A stretch of 64,000 nucleotides of DNA from Macropodus opercularis. Its lineage: Eukaryota; Chordata; Actinopteri; Anabantiformes; Osphronemidae. A program made the position numbers and the translations under genes. Positions 1 to 19,558 of this stretch are shown in pieces (the first letter of the stretch is position 1; the number at the start of each line of letters is the position of its first letter). Location: contig CM061102.1 of the NCBI GenBank assembly GCA_030770545.1, positions 8,483,501 through 8,547,500 of the forward strand, read 5' to 3'. The notes under the pieces were generated by a model. It worked only from the letters and a program-made list of their open reading frames with translations. It was not told the DNA's origin and made no database searches.

Positions 1-1388
1 CTCTTCCAGCATCTGTGCATACGGAGGAGGTTATATTAAATTATATTTATTCTGCAAAGAGGCAGATGGTTCACGGACTCAGAGTCACTCACTTTAACGT
101 CAAGTTTATTTCCTTCTTCATGGCGTCCGTTAAATTTGGCCACGCTCTTGAGGTTCTTGATGGCTTGCTCAGGCCGATTGCTCAGAGCTAACCACCTTGA
201 AGATTCATGGAACCACCTGTATGAGACATTCTCTGTGTTTATGTGTTTGTGGTGAATTAACTGCTGCATATCTTTCCATCTTTTCAATACACGACATCTC
301 ACCATGAGTAGAGGAAGAAACCATAGAAGGGCAAAGACACAGACAGGGTTAACCACCTCCAGTCCCGGATGAAGTAGGCAATGACTGCCAGTATCAGCTG
401 TCCCACTGTGTAACAGTAACCTGTTGCTGTGCCCACCACAGTCCGCACACGCGTGGGGATCCACTCCACAACTGCAGACGTAAGAAGACGGAGAACAGGA
501 CACAATTTGTACTGACTGCCACCAAATAACCCATCCATCACTGACCTGCATGACTTACTAAGTGAGAAGGTGTTCAGGCCCAGGCCGGACAGAGCCATGC
601 CACAACCAAACCGAAACAGGCAATAGAAGGAGAAGGAGGTCGAGAAGGCCACACAGGTTCCTGACACGGCCATCAGCAGATAGGAAATGAGCAGCAGTAT
701 GCGTCGTCCATATCTACAGGACATAGACCAGAGTTGGACCGATCAGCATTTGACCGCACAGTTTGCATCCATCAACTTGATTTTATACGTAATCAAATGT
801 TACTTGTCGGACAGGCCTCCAAAGACTAAAGCTCCCACAAGCACTCCCCCCATGTAGACGGTTTGTCCCATTTGTTTCAAAGAGCGCAGGTCACACACCA
901 GGTTCCACTGACAGAAGGAATTCAAGAGAACAAGTGAAGTCAAACACAGCCGGAAAACACGCAGGCATCCGCACTGTGAGCTAGCACAAAACAAAAGGCT
1001 CTACATCAGATATGATTGTGGATCTCATGTCACTCATGTTAAAGGACCAGCCATCCTTGCATCCCTGCAGTTCGGCATGTCCCAGCTCGTCCACGCCGTC
1101 GGTGCTATTCTCCAGGAGATGCCACTGTGGCGCGACGAACCGCTGGCACCTCTGTGGCTTCCCCGTCTGGTCTAGAGGCACCGTGATCTGCAGCACTTCC
1201 TCCGGGCTCAGCTGGAAATGCGAGAGGTTGGTGTGCGAGCTGCAGTAGTGAGACGGCACCGTGGCCACAAAGTTCTGCAGCAGGTTGTGGCTGGCCAGCA
1301 TCAGGACAGGTATGCTGAGAAGAGTCACATGCAGGACCTGGAAGCGTCCCGTGGATCCCACCAGCTCCAGGAGGTCACCAAAAGCCAT
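1..1388 (-). CDS. SLC22-family organic anion transporter (OAT/URAT clade), 5' half, runs off left edge
   Basis: Membrane carrier of the major facilitator superfamily. OAT-clade members exchange organic anions or urate across epithelial plasma membranes. Coding exons on the minus strand: 1005-1388, 804-907, 559-713, 303-471, 93-216 and 1-12 (partial). They join in frame to 316 codons. The internal exon lengths of 104, 155, 169 and 124 nt match what I recall for the SLC22 family. The protein starts MAFGDLLELVG-GRFQ, typical of OATs. A first membrane span lies near residues 15-35. The large extracellular loop has Asn-glycosylation sequons at about residues 54, 94 and 117 and several cysteines. 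The MFS signature GGLSDKYGRR follows at about residues 158-167. The ATG at 1388 is chosen from family alignment. It resembles SLC22A6, A8, A11 and A12, and I cannot pick the exact paralogue. The missing 3' half is due to the window edge, with no sign of decay. Confidence 0.93.
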
Positions 1389-1877
1389 GGTTTGCTTCAG
1401 ACAGAGCTTCTAAGTGCTTGGATGTGCAAAAGAAACCGTGTTGCTCTAGCACCTGTGAAGAAAACATCAGTTGCCAGACACAACCACTAAGTATATGAGT
1501 GTTGTGCTACAGCAGAGCTAGACTTACCTAGTGAGTGAGTGAGTTTCCTTCACTCAAACTGTAAACCCATTATTGTGTCATTTTGAATAAATTTCTGAAA
1601 AATGTTCCAAAGAGTGCTTCAAAAGAAGGAAGTAAAGCTCGTCTGGTTGCTGCAGCTGGTCAAGGGAGTAATCAGCTCTGAAATTCCAGCAGCTTTTCTG
1701 ACCTTTGGATTATTAGAAGTGGAGTCTACCTTCTAGAGGCATTAGGAGCTCAGTCGCTGAATGCTGAGGTAGAAAGCTGAGTCCCTGCCGTGCACCAACA
1801 ATGTCTGCCTTCAAATGTTTCATTGCAAGTGAGCTCCAGCATCTAGAGTGGGAACGTCTCTAAGCTCAGCTCGCCTC

Positions 1878-1915
1878 TGACTTTGCACCGAGATCCCCTC
1901 CCTGCCCTTTATTGG
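1878..1915 (-). promoter_or_regulatory. Candidate upstream elements of the SLC22 gene (HNF4-like site and CCAAT box)
   Basis: TGACTTTGCACC at 1878-1889 resembles a DR1/HNF4 site, and ATTGG at 1911-1915 is a CCAAT box read on the minus strand. They lie about 500 bases upstream of the transporter start codon. Renal OAT genes are known targets of HNF1/HNF4 factors, which makes the match plausible. The transcription start is not visible, so this is a weak inference. Confidence 0.22.
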
Positions 1916-1954
1916 CTGGTGATATGAAGGGGGTGGGGGGTACGTGTAACACAA

Positions 1955-1972
1955 TGTGTGTGTGTGTGTGTG
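1955..1972. repeat. (TG)9 microsatellite
   Basis: Perfect TG dinucleotide run, followed by a shorter imperfect TG stretch to about 1984. It lies upstream of the SLC22 gene. Confidence 0.9.
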
Positions 1973-4961
1973 CATTTGTGTGTGAGACAGAGATTGAGAT
2001 CATTTTACTTTGATTATTTTGTTTGTCTCGGAATTTGTATCAATATTATTTGGTTCAACGGATTAAAAGAAGTCAAGATTTAGCAAGTGTGTCAGTAACA
2101 GAGGGATTACTTTCCTCATCCCTCGTCACCTCCTGAAACGGTTTGTAGAACCGTGATTATCCAGTCAGCAAAAAAAGTGGTCAATAAGTGAGCGGTGAAC
2201 CAAAACTCTGTAATAATTAATAATAATCCATTTTCCAGACTTGTCTTTGTCTGCATTCGTGCATGCACAGTAGATGCGATGTGTGAGATTCGCTCGGCTT
2301 GGGCTCTGATGATTGGTGTTGAGGAATGCGTGTGCTTGTGTAATGAGCAGCATGAGACGTCAGGCTGAATGAAGCTGCAGGTGCATCAAAGCAAAACACC
2401 AAACTTTCAGTTTTTTCAGCTGTGAGACTCCAGTTGGGGTGAAGACTTGTTCCCTTTATTTTGCTGTTCCTCTGCTGTACTTTGGCGTTTGATTCCTACA
2501 AGTACGGATATTTGGTACAGGTAAATTTGAACAACAGAGAAAAAACATGAATAATGTATGTATATGTAAATGGGTTTGATCTGGAGCAGCCACAGTGCAA
2601 ATGCAGGTGCTATGTCATACTTGTATAACTTTACCCAAGAAGAAATCCAGAGAAGCTTGTTCGTCTGAGCCAGTCTCTCATGTCACCACCACCCAGTGAC
2701 CATTTAATTATGCAGACATTTGTAGGTATAATGTTTCCGGTGTTCAACATCCTGCAGTACATTGCTTTAATTCAGTCATATGGGCAATCAGTTCAACATG
2801 TGTTGTACAGATACTCGGGATTCATGTGGTGACAGATGAATGCGAACACACTGGTCCTAAGGTGCATGAGACACACACCCCACCCCACCAGCCAGCAGAG
2901 ATAGTCATCTTTATTATCTTTCTTTCATTGCGCCAGAGGAAACAACCTCTCTGGCCTCTTCATCAATTAGTCAATTCTCTTCTCTTCTTCTCTTCTCAAA
3001 CACTGTACGAGATCCATAAAATACCTTTAAAGACAATTTTAGGATGTGCCAAGTAAACGCTTTCCTATACTATAGGTTGTGTAACGCTGGTCACTGCTGA
3101 GAGTTTGGACTTTACACTTGGTAAACCTGCAGAAACTGAAGAAAAGCAAAAGGTTATCAAGGAGTTTATTACACCAGTAAAGCCCCCAATAAACACGGCG
3201 ATAAAGCCAGTGCTAAAGACGGCATCTGAGAGGTCTACTGAGCATCTACCTCTGTTCTACTGCTAAGCAGTTGAAACAGGAGCTAATTCATTTCTGCATC
3301 TTCAACAGTAACTGTCTAACCATTAATGGAAGAACGTCAGACTTATCAAATTAAAGCTAACTGAAGTTAACCCTGAACCTCTGACTGGAGTTCGTTTGTC
3401 CACCTTTACCTTCTGCAAGTGTCTGAATTTATGGAAACTGCCTGTTAACGTGACTTTCAACTCAACTGAAGCCCATCACACATGAGGATGACCTAGTTTC
3501 CTTTGTTTGGGTTCATTTGTTATTGGATTTGTGCTGTGTCAGCTCTGGTACAGTAGTTGTTGGTGAAGCTATTATGTGTACAACAGCACCTCCCAGATCC
3601 CCAACAGTCTTCACATTAGACATATAAAGACACTTTGCTGTCTCAGCTGACTTCTGTTTTCACCTTCTTGTAATTTTGTGATATTTTTGCCTTTTTAACA
3701 CGGTTTTCTCATCGGCTTGACCTTATTTACTTACTGCAGTACTTCTGAGGACACTTCGTACACTGGTTTCCAATCATTAATGAAAAGGTGATGCCATTCA
3801 GAGCTGTTTTGTTTTCGCTATAAGACGTCATTATAGAGTAAAATGAAGTGAGTTGAACGAACGTGTCAGTGAATGAGCTGCCGTCTGGTAAAACATGTCT
3901 GATTGAAGGTATTTCGTTTGGGTTGATGTGTGGGTTTGATTTGCTTGGCAGCATGTTTAAACGGTTCGTCCTGGCAAACAGGCACAATAGTCTGTGATTT
4001 GAAATATAATATGATGAAATTATGTAATTTTAAGAGTTAGTTTCTATCTTTATGGGAATGTGAATTAGCATTAAAGTCCACTTTACTGCCTCTGTGTGCA
4101 CCCCATCACCTGATAAGAGTGTTGTCTCTCTCTCCACAGTCACAAAGTCCAGTCGCCTCATGCCGACATTCCTTCACAACTCTAGGACAGTGGGTTTACC
4201 AAACACTCTTGTGTTGGATATATTTTCTTCCTATTGGTAGTCATTATGCCTGAGACACAGCACCGTGTTACAGGTCGGATGATTCATTTGCTTCTAGGGT
4301 AAATTATGAACAATCATCAAGTGCAAGATTAGCACCATCTGTGAATCTCCTCACGCCTTCACAGATCACAATCATGAAGCAGAGCAGAGTTAATACTACT
4401 TCTTCTCTTCCTCTTGGTGTTTTGGGCTATAAAGTAAAGTGAAAGTGCTTTTATAATCCTTGTTTTATCTTTCCCAACATCACCACATACATCAGTCCTA
4501 GACTCTGACGTCGGCATTTCCTCAAGTTACAGATTCGGTTTTTAGGTTTAGGTCCTTTTTATTTACACAAATATTTAATTACTGAAAACTCTTGACGGAG
4601 TTTGGCTTAAAGATGCTTTTTCTTTTCTTAACGATAAGAGACAAATTTTAACTGTGAATTGTGTTATTAACAATAACAATGATTCTAGTAGTGTTTGCAC
4701 TGTTGGGTCCATGTTTGCGGAGTTATTGTGCACTGTTCAAACGTTCACTGCCCTGCATTTGTAGAGAAGTGACCCCAGGCAGAAAAGACCCCAGTGTTCC
4801 ATTTGAATGTGTTTGTAAAACATGTGTTGAATCAATAATGAAGTCCAAAAAAAACCATGTTGACCTCATCTTTGTCCTCCAAATAAGTGTGACGTGTGCG
4901 TTAAAGTGCAGTTACAAGGAAAAGGTTTTACTCAGAATGGGTCTGAGTGGAAATTCAAGAT

Positions 4962-4967
4962 TTTATT
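4962..4967 (-). terminator. Candidate poly(A) signal of pygm
   Basis: TTTATT on the plus strand reads AATAAA on the minus strand, 300 bases downstream of the pygm stop codon at 5267-5269. It is the first canonical hexamer I see in that direction. It would give a 3' untranslated region of roughly 320 bases. A 12-base A run (plus strand, 4977-4988) lies just upstream of it in the sense of transcription. Confidence 0.45.
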
Positions 4968-5266
4968 GTGTTTAGTAAAAAAAAAAAAGATCACCAAAAC
5001 AAATTTGTAAAGCCACCCCAAAGATTTTTTATCCACCTCACTGCAGCCAATTAGTTGGTTTCTCTATCCCTGACAAGAAACACTTTTATAACACGGCTCT
5101 GTAACATGGACATCATGGATAATATGAAAAATATAAACACAGCAAGAGTTTGTATTGTGTTTGTAGAAGCTTTTTTCCAGTCACACTGTATGTACTATGA
5201 AGGTAAAGGCTCAAAGGTTTTGGTGGTGCGATTAAAAACGGGGAAGGTTTGGGGCTTGTGGACATA

Positions 5267-13455
<8,189 letters not shown>

Positions 13456-16400
13456 GGTGGCACAATTTGTTGCAGCTCTGAGATCAGACTCTGGATGAAC
13501 GTCAACAGTCAGACTGCAAGCACACACCACCAGGCGCAGAGGCACAGCAGGAGAGGCACCCACACCACAGGCCCAGTCTCTTTTAAAGCCACAGCTATGA
13601 ATATTAAGCAGTGGGTGAAGCCGGCTGTATGTGTTTGGTGACTGAAGGGTGGGGCATGTGTTCAGGATAGAGGCTGTAACTCTTCACAGAAGTCATTCAC
13701 GAACCACTAAGAGGGATTCATCGTGTGAACTGGCAGAAATACAGCATCTTGGAGAGGGCAGCTGATTTCACGGCCTATTAACAAAGGACCTGATTATGAT
13801 CTGATCACGTCAACCTCATCGAAGCACCAGGAGCCATGTGAATCGTCTTATTTAAGACTATTAAAAACACATTTCATTGGTATTTTCTGTCATGCTCATA
13901 TTTCTCTGTCGGATAAAGGAAGTGCCATTCATGAAACTAGACTGATATGAATGACCCAGAAGCGGCTGCACTGTAGTTATCATTCACTTATTAATATTAC
14001 AGGAAAATCTGTTATATTCTAATGTAATGACTTCACTGCTCTGTGTAATACATTGTGTGAAATTGAAGGGGAAATACGCGATGATAATATCTGCCTGCTA
14101 CAGCTAATAGATTTTTCTCAGCAGCGTTAGCAACAGGACCTCAATGAACAGATGGTTATGTATTGGAATGTTTAAATTGTGTTTTGTTGAAGCTAGAAAG
14201 CGAATGCTAATGATATTGTACAAGGGTGCTCTGGCAAGCCACACTGCAGCCTCTGGATCAGGTGTTGCTGGCACCTCGGCCTGCTTCCAAACCCAAACAA
14301 TAGTGTTATAATAGGTAACGTCTCCATGCTTTAAGAGCTGTTACTGGGAGTAGCTGCGAACCGTCCAGACAGCGGCTGAGAGCCTCTTAGTGGAGCACAT
14401 CTGTTCACGGAGCTCACACAACAGCAGACACAAATCAGCTGCAGCAGGGCTACTACTGTAAAACTCGCTCTATTTTCAGTTCTCGCTCGCGCTGACTATC
14501 ATCAAGTCTTGACCTTCTATAAATAGTAACTCTGACCCAGTCCCAAAGGCCATGATATTTGAAAGGCTTATCCTGTTAATGTCAGTGAGAGCTGGTAGTA
14601 CTGAGTTGGCTCGTGTGTAAGGAAGAAGGCTGAGGGATGCAGTGCTGCTCGGTTATTATTATCTAGTAAAAGCGAGCGCTGCTCGTAGACTGACATCCGC
14701 TGAACGCTGGATGAGCGACTGATCGGTACTTCTGCGTCACGATGCGCCGGACTGCGCCGCGCTTTGAATACGTTTTGACAGGAAAAGCATTGGGAGTCAA
14801 ATTATCTTGTCTGTCTAAGCATGTCTGCATGGACTGCAAATGAAAAAAGGGGAGAAGCTGCTGTGAACGACCACAACAGTAGGACAACTGCTAAATTCAA
14901 GTCAAACGGTGGTTGAGGTAGTCGACGGCGCCTTTTACAGTGGCACAGTTTCATTTCACAGCCTGTAAAAAGGTTTCATCGTAGATCTTCCATGCAGTGT
15001 CAGTGCTATCCAAGCCAATTGCTGTTGTGTTCCTCTTAATGTCCCTGTGTGCCAAATGACCCCCAGAACAGAGGAACCATCACACAACAGATGACACAGA
15101 TTGAAGCTGGCGTGCCCCTGATTTGTCCATTATGATGAGCAAATTATGTTCTTACATGTCTACTGGCTGTTCTGTCAAATGGTACATCAAGCATTTCAAG
15201 ATCACAGTGAATGGATGCATTGCCTGATGAAAAGTGAAAAAAAAAGTTATGTCAAATTTCAACAATAAATGACAAACGTTCCTTCGTCCGGTTGTGTAGC
15301 GTATGCGTGTGAAGGTGAGGTGGGTCCAAAACACTATGATGCTCTGAGTCCTTTCTTCGTTTTTTTTATTATTATATTTTATTTATTGAATTTCATCATT
15401 TCCTTAGTAGTCGGTTTAGAAACAGCAGGATTTTGAAGCAATGGGACTGATTCTAGAGGAAGCAAAGCTGACAATGACATAAGCCTAAACAAACTTGAAC
15501 AAGGTTACAGATACGTGGAATCTGTTTTAATTCGGCAGAACGCAGCGACCTGCATGTGCCACGTTTAACACCAAGTGCCAGTTAGAATGTCTCTTTTGTG
15601 TTTTGAGGGGTTTTCACTTGTCTACATTCAACAAAAACTGTCCCCGGCTGCCCACACACAGAACGCGGCAGCTGAGCAGCCAAACAATTTCAAAAGCTTA
15701 AGTTGATCTGCGTCTAATTCTCTTTTCTCTTCACTCTGTCGCCTCATTCACACATTCAGCCACACGCGCACACATTGTTGCACAGCCTGTCGGTGGGACG
15801 GCTGTTTCCTCTCATTTGCCTGAAGATAATGAGCATCTTTGTTTACATCTCACCAAAAGTTAGAGACTTAAGGTATTACACCTACTGGTTGGCACGCATG
15901 CATTACTGCACAGCACGCTGTGGCAAACCGTTGCAGTCTCATTATAATGCATTGAATTTGTTTAAAATACTCAACCAAAACTTGAACCTGATCCTGTGAG
16001 CTGAACCGCAATCTCCTGCTTTCTGCCGTGACTGGAGACGCATTTGTGTTGTTTGTGTCTCTGATTCAGTTTAATCTCTAAAAGTAAACAAGGCAGTTTA
16101 ATACATTTCTACTGTGCGCACATCAGATGCATTTGCAGGACACCATTCAACGGATCTGCATCACTTCTCTGGCAACGGGTTGGTTCATGGGCACATTGAC
16201 TGGTCCCATTCCAGTCTGATGCCTTTTTCACCCTGGCTGTGAACTTGTCAAGGCCAGATCAGGCAGAATACTGTCACCTGCTGGTGAATCTGAAATGTAT
16301 CCGTAACAAATCACCAGGTTTGTTCTGCAGTACAGACACTGGAGGGAATGAACAGTACTAGCAACTACACTAGTGAGGCGGGAGCAGCATGAGTTAATTA

Positions 16401-19150
16401 AAGATATTAACTCATTACCACAAACAGAGCTTTTAACTAATAACGACTCATCACAGGTGAAGAACCAACGACCTCTGGCTCTTGTGGCTCTTGGCCGCAT
16501 TGTTATTTCAAAACAAGTGTAAATAAAAAACAACAACAACAAATAAATCAAGTAAGTGTTATCCTGGCGTTTACTGCTTCATTTTTTCCATTTGGATTCA
16601 TTATGTGTCCTGTGAGACTCTCACTGTTATGCAAGGTACAACATTACATCACCACGTTTTGCTAGTTTTTAATGACATGCAAAAACATTCATTAACTTTT
16701 ACAAAGTTTGCAACACACACAAGAAAACATCTTAAAACATTAACTTCCTACATATGATATGAGGACACCATGCAGCTTCATTACTCTGACCAGTACCATT
16801 CAGAGCCCGAACATGAAGCTGCTGAACACTATTATTTACACGCGTGTGACCCGTCAGGGTTTTAGTCAGTTGACTTGTCCAGTACTTTGCACCTCTGCTG
16901 AATGTTGTAAGCACATGTAGCTGAAGAGTTGTTTAGATACACAAAAGACCAACTTGCAGTTTGCTGCGGTAGCCCAGAAAGCAGATTCAATAACGCACAG
17001 GATTTATTTAAGTCCTGGGGGGGTTCTCATAATACAGAAATTGCTCAATATTTTATTGTAGTTGTGGATATGTATCTCTCTGCACAATAGACAAGCACAG
17101 CAATTTCCACATGGAGGCCACGTTGCTTCACTACTACCTGAGACCAGAACAAAAATCAATAATTGCCTCAGACAGGTCACTAAAACACACACACGGACAC
17201 ACATGGGCTTGGAAAGGTGTAAGAGCAGATACCACAGATGTTAACAAGGAAAGCTTGTGGTCAGTGGTTATTAATGTTTCCCAAATGAAAGGACAAGGAG
17301 ATAACAGCTGGGCCACAAAATCTAATTATGTTTTAGTGCATTCATGTAAACCACACTGCTTTTTGCATGTGTCGTCTTTACACATGAGGATGCTTTGTTG
17401 CACAATTGTTCTGCTTCACAGGTTTTGTTTTACTGCAAAACGCCTCATGTCACAGACCATAATATTAGCAACACGTGCATCCTAACGCTCTTAGAATGAC
17501 AGCTTTCGCAGTTGCGCAGACGTTTGGCGTTGAACAGCTGCGCTCAGGATGTCACAAAGCGACTTTCATCCTCTGGGAACCATGACTGTCTGTGTACCAT
17601 GGCAACCGTTCAACAAAGTAAAAACTGACAGAAACACAGCATCCACAGAGCCACGACATTTCTACGGGTTCCGTTTAAAAACAGAATTACCTTTAATCAC
17701 AATAGAATTCACATACGTGTTAAATTATAGACACAATTTCAACATGCAGCTGGAGAAGTGTTCGCCCCCATTTACTCACTCAGGCTGAACTGAGGGTGAG
17801 GAAACATTTCAGGACATTTCCATTATTTATACGTCATCCGCAGACTCAAGATTACTTTGATTCTGTCTGTGTTGCACAGGAGGACTTGGACCCAGACAGC
17901 TGACCTTAACAGGCTTGATGGGATAACTGTCACTAATGACTCCCGCATTTCAACGTGACTTTAGAGCACAGCCCTTAAAAACATGTGTTTATGGTATTAG
18001 GTTAAATGAAAACACGCTGTTTTATCGACCTGTGTCTGACCTTTGTAGCAGTCTTAATCACCAAACAACACACATACTGCGGCTGAGTCGACCTGAAAAT
18101 GTACAGTTCCCTCTGACAGGACCGGGTTAAAACCTTTGCATTCTCACGCTCCAGGCTACATCCAGAACAAAAAGTATTTTCACAATTTGCTTCAACGAAT
18201 CATATTTGTCGCCATTTAAAGGTTTTATTTCTCTTGTGGGGAGCCAGGTGAAGCCTTTTGACTCTTGTGTAAATAAATAAAAAATAACTTTGTAATAAAA
18301 AGTGTAGGCATAAATTGGGAGAGTAATTGATGTCAAAGTAAGCTTTTGTATCAGAGCTGAGAGATGAGCTGCAGCTTGGATATTTCTAGTGTTAAAATTT
18401 CATAGTTTTCATTTCACGTTCACACCAGAGAAAGACTTGCTGGTTTAACAGAGCACACCTGGAGGTGGCTATGTGCCGAGCTGCATGCGATTCATCTTCA
18501 TTACATTCACATACAGTACAACCTGCTACATAACAGCAGAGATACTGTATGTAGCTCCATGAATCCTTTAAAATGTAGCTTCCAAACAAAAATAGCTGTT
18601 GGCTGAATTTTAAAGTAGCTTAAATTCAGTACAGATTCCCCCAAAGGTTTCAGAATAGATGCTGAACGTGGCGGCGTGCTCCTGTGTGCGTGATATGTGA
18701 GTTTGCTGTAACATGATGAAACAAAGATGGCAGCCACGAGTAAACAAATCAACTTCACAGAGACACACTTGGTGAAAGTGATTAAAATGTGTTTCAACCC
18801 AGCGACTGTTTCATGCCCGCTGAGACTGGGGGAATGTTTTAGAACATGACTCACGGAAGGAAGATGTCTGGAGAGAAAGACATAAAAACCGTGGGGAGGT
18901 TTCCCAGCAGCTGAACGTTTCCTTGTGCCTTGCTGGAGGACACCTCGGCAGCAGGGTGGGGTTGATGTGGGGATGCTTGACACTATCTCTTCCCCACTGG
19001 GTCACCACCCGCCTGCTGCTTCTTCTATCAGGTGCCACTCCTATGTTGAGATATGCCCTGTGAAATAAAGCTGCACCTGAGCTCTCCTCCAGGTTGATGC
19101 TGGGTGTTGCATCCTCCATGGCAACGCTGCTGTGAGTTTGATGGGGAGCA
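13456..19150. other. Intergenic region between divergent pygm and nrxn2
   Basis: About 5.7 kb separates the pygm start codon from the nrxn2 promoter island. It should contain the pygm 5' untranslated region and muscle control elements at its left end. The rest is AT-rich with scattered short open frames that look random. I see no RASGRP2 exons, RNA genes or intact transposons here. Shared regulation of the two flanking genes is possible only from their head-to-head layout. Confidence 0.6.
13581..13587 (-). promoter_or_regulatory. pygm: Candidate TATA-like element of pygm
   Basis: The plus-strand word TTTTAAA reads TTTAAAA on the minus strand, about 126 bases upstream of the pygm ATG. It would place initiation near 13550 and give a leader of about 100 bases without further introns. 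E-box words such as CAGCTG (about 13758) lie further upstream, which suits a muscle gene but is common by chance. Confidence 0.35.
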
Positions 19151-19151
19151 G

Positions 19152-19194
19152 GATTGGTCAACAGCAGCTGACCGCGCCCTCAACCCATATAAGC
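19152..19194 (+). promoter_or_regulatory. nrxn2: Candidate core promoter of nrxn2 (CCAAT and TATA-like)
   Basis: ATTGG (an inverted CCAAT box, about 19153-19157) is followed about 30 bases later by CATATAAG (about 19187-19194). This spacing would start transcription near 19215-19225, at the left part of the CpG-rich island and just before the predicted first exon. No transcript data are available, so the initiation site is inferred. Confidence 0.4.
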
Positions 19195-19229
19195 TACCTA
19201 CCAAACTATTACCATCAAGTGTCGGGGGA

Positions 19230-19355
19230 ATGACGGCTGTGCTGCTGCTGCTGCTGCTGCTGCCTGCGCTGCTCTCGGTGCGGCGGAGGAGAGAAAGCAT
19301 CTTTGTCTGCGCGGCGGAGCTCTGGGCTTCCCTGCCTCGACACAGCAGCATCTAA
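19230..19355 (+). other. Upstream ORF in the nrxn2 leader with a leucine run
   Basis: An ATG at 19230 opens 41 codons. It begins MTAVLLLLLLLPALLS, then RRRR, and stops at 19355. The leucines come from a CTG repeat. The hydrophobic start looks like a signal peptide, but nothing after it resembles a mature protein. If transcribed, it would act as an upstream ORF that can lower translation of neurexin. It is not related to the true neurexin signal peptide encoded in exon 2. Confidence 0.4.
19241..19262. repeat. (GCT/CTG)7 trinucleotide repeat
   Basis: Seven perfect GCT units within the predicted 5' untranslated exon of nrxn2, encoding the leucine run of the upstream ORF. Trinucleotide runs like this can vary in length between individuals. 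Confidence 0.9.
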
Positions 19356-19558
19356 AAACAGGAAGACTTTTCCTCCTCAACACAGAGGTCGCGAATTCAT
19401 CTGCCGCAGTCATCTCCGTTCAGTTTGGGGTTTTTTCATTTTCTTGACACCCCACCCCCCCCCCATCCGTTCTTCTTTTGTGTTCGTGCGCGCGCTGCCT
19501 GGCTGGAATAATCGCGCCGTGGCTCCGTCCATGTGTCGGATCGCTGGGCGATGCTCAG

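Larger units (their letters stand above)
1389..4961. other. Intergenic region between the SLC22 gene and the pygm 3' end
   Basis: The first part must hold the 5' untranslated region and promoter of the SLC22 gene. The ATG at 1388 is preceded on the minus strand by a short leader, and I could not fix any non-coding exon. The remainder is AT-rich, with short simple repeats and small open frames that match no family I recognise. No RNA gene or intact mobile element was seen. Confidence 0.6.
19215..19558 (+). other. nrxn2: Predicted first, untranslated exon of nrxn2
   Basis: The CpG-rich stretch ends at a good donor, CAG|GTAAAT, at 19558/19559. The next credible acceptor of this gene that leads into the start codon is TCTTAG at 37115-37120, opening exon 2. 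The 5' limit is set by the TATA-like word and is approximate. The exon contains upstream ATGs, at 19230 and 19531. A 5' untranslated exon upstream of the alpha-neurexin start exon is usual in the family. The pairing of these two splice sites is inference. Confidence 0.45.

Noticed and set aside
1..92. SLC22 gene as a truncated pseudogene
   Set aside because: Five exons have intact frames and canonical splice sites, and the sixth begins correctly at position 12. The truncation is only the window edge.
18507..18983. 158-codon minus-strand open frame upstream of nrxn2
   Set aside because: No family resemblance, no splice or promoter context. It overlaps other random frames and is compatible with chance at this length.
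13456..19150. Possible rasgrp2 gene between pygm and nrxn2, expected from human synteny
   Set aside because: I found no exon-like stretch with RasGEF, EF-hand or C1 features on either strand.
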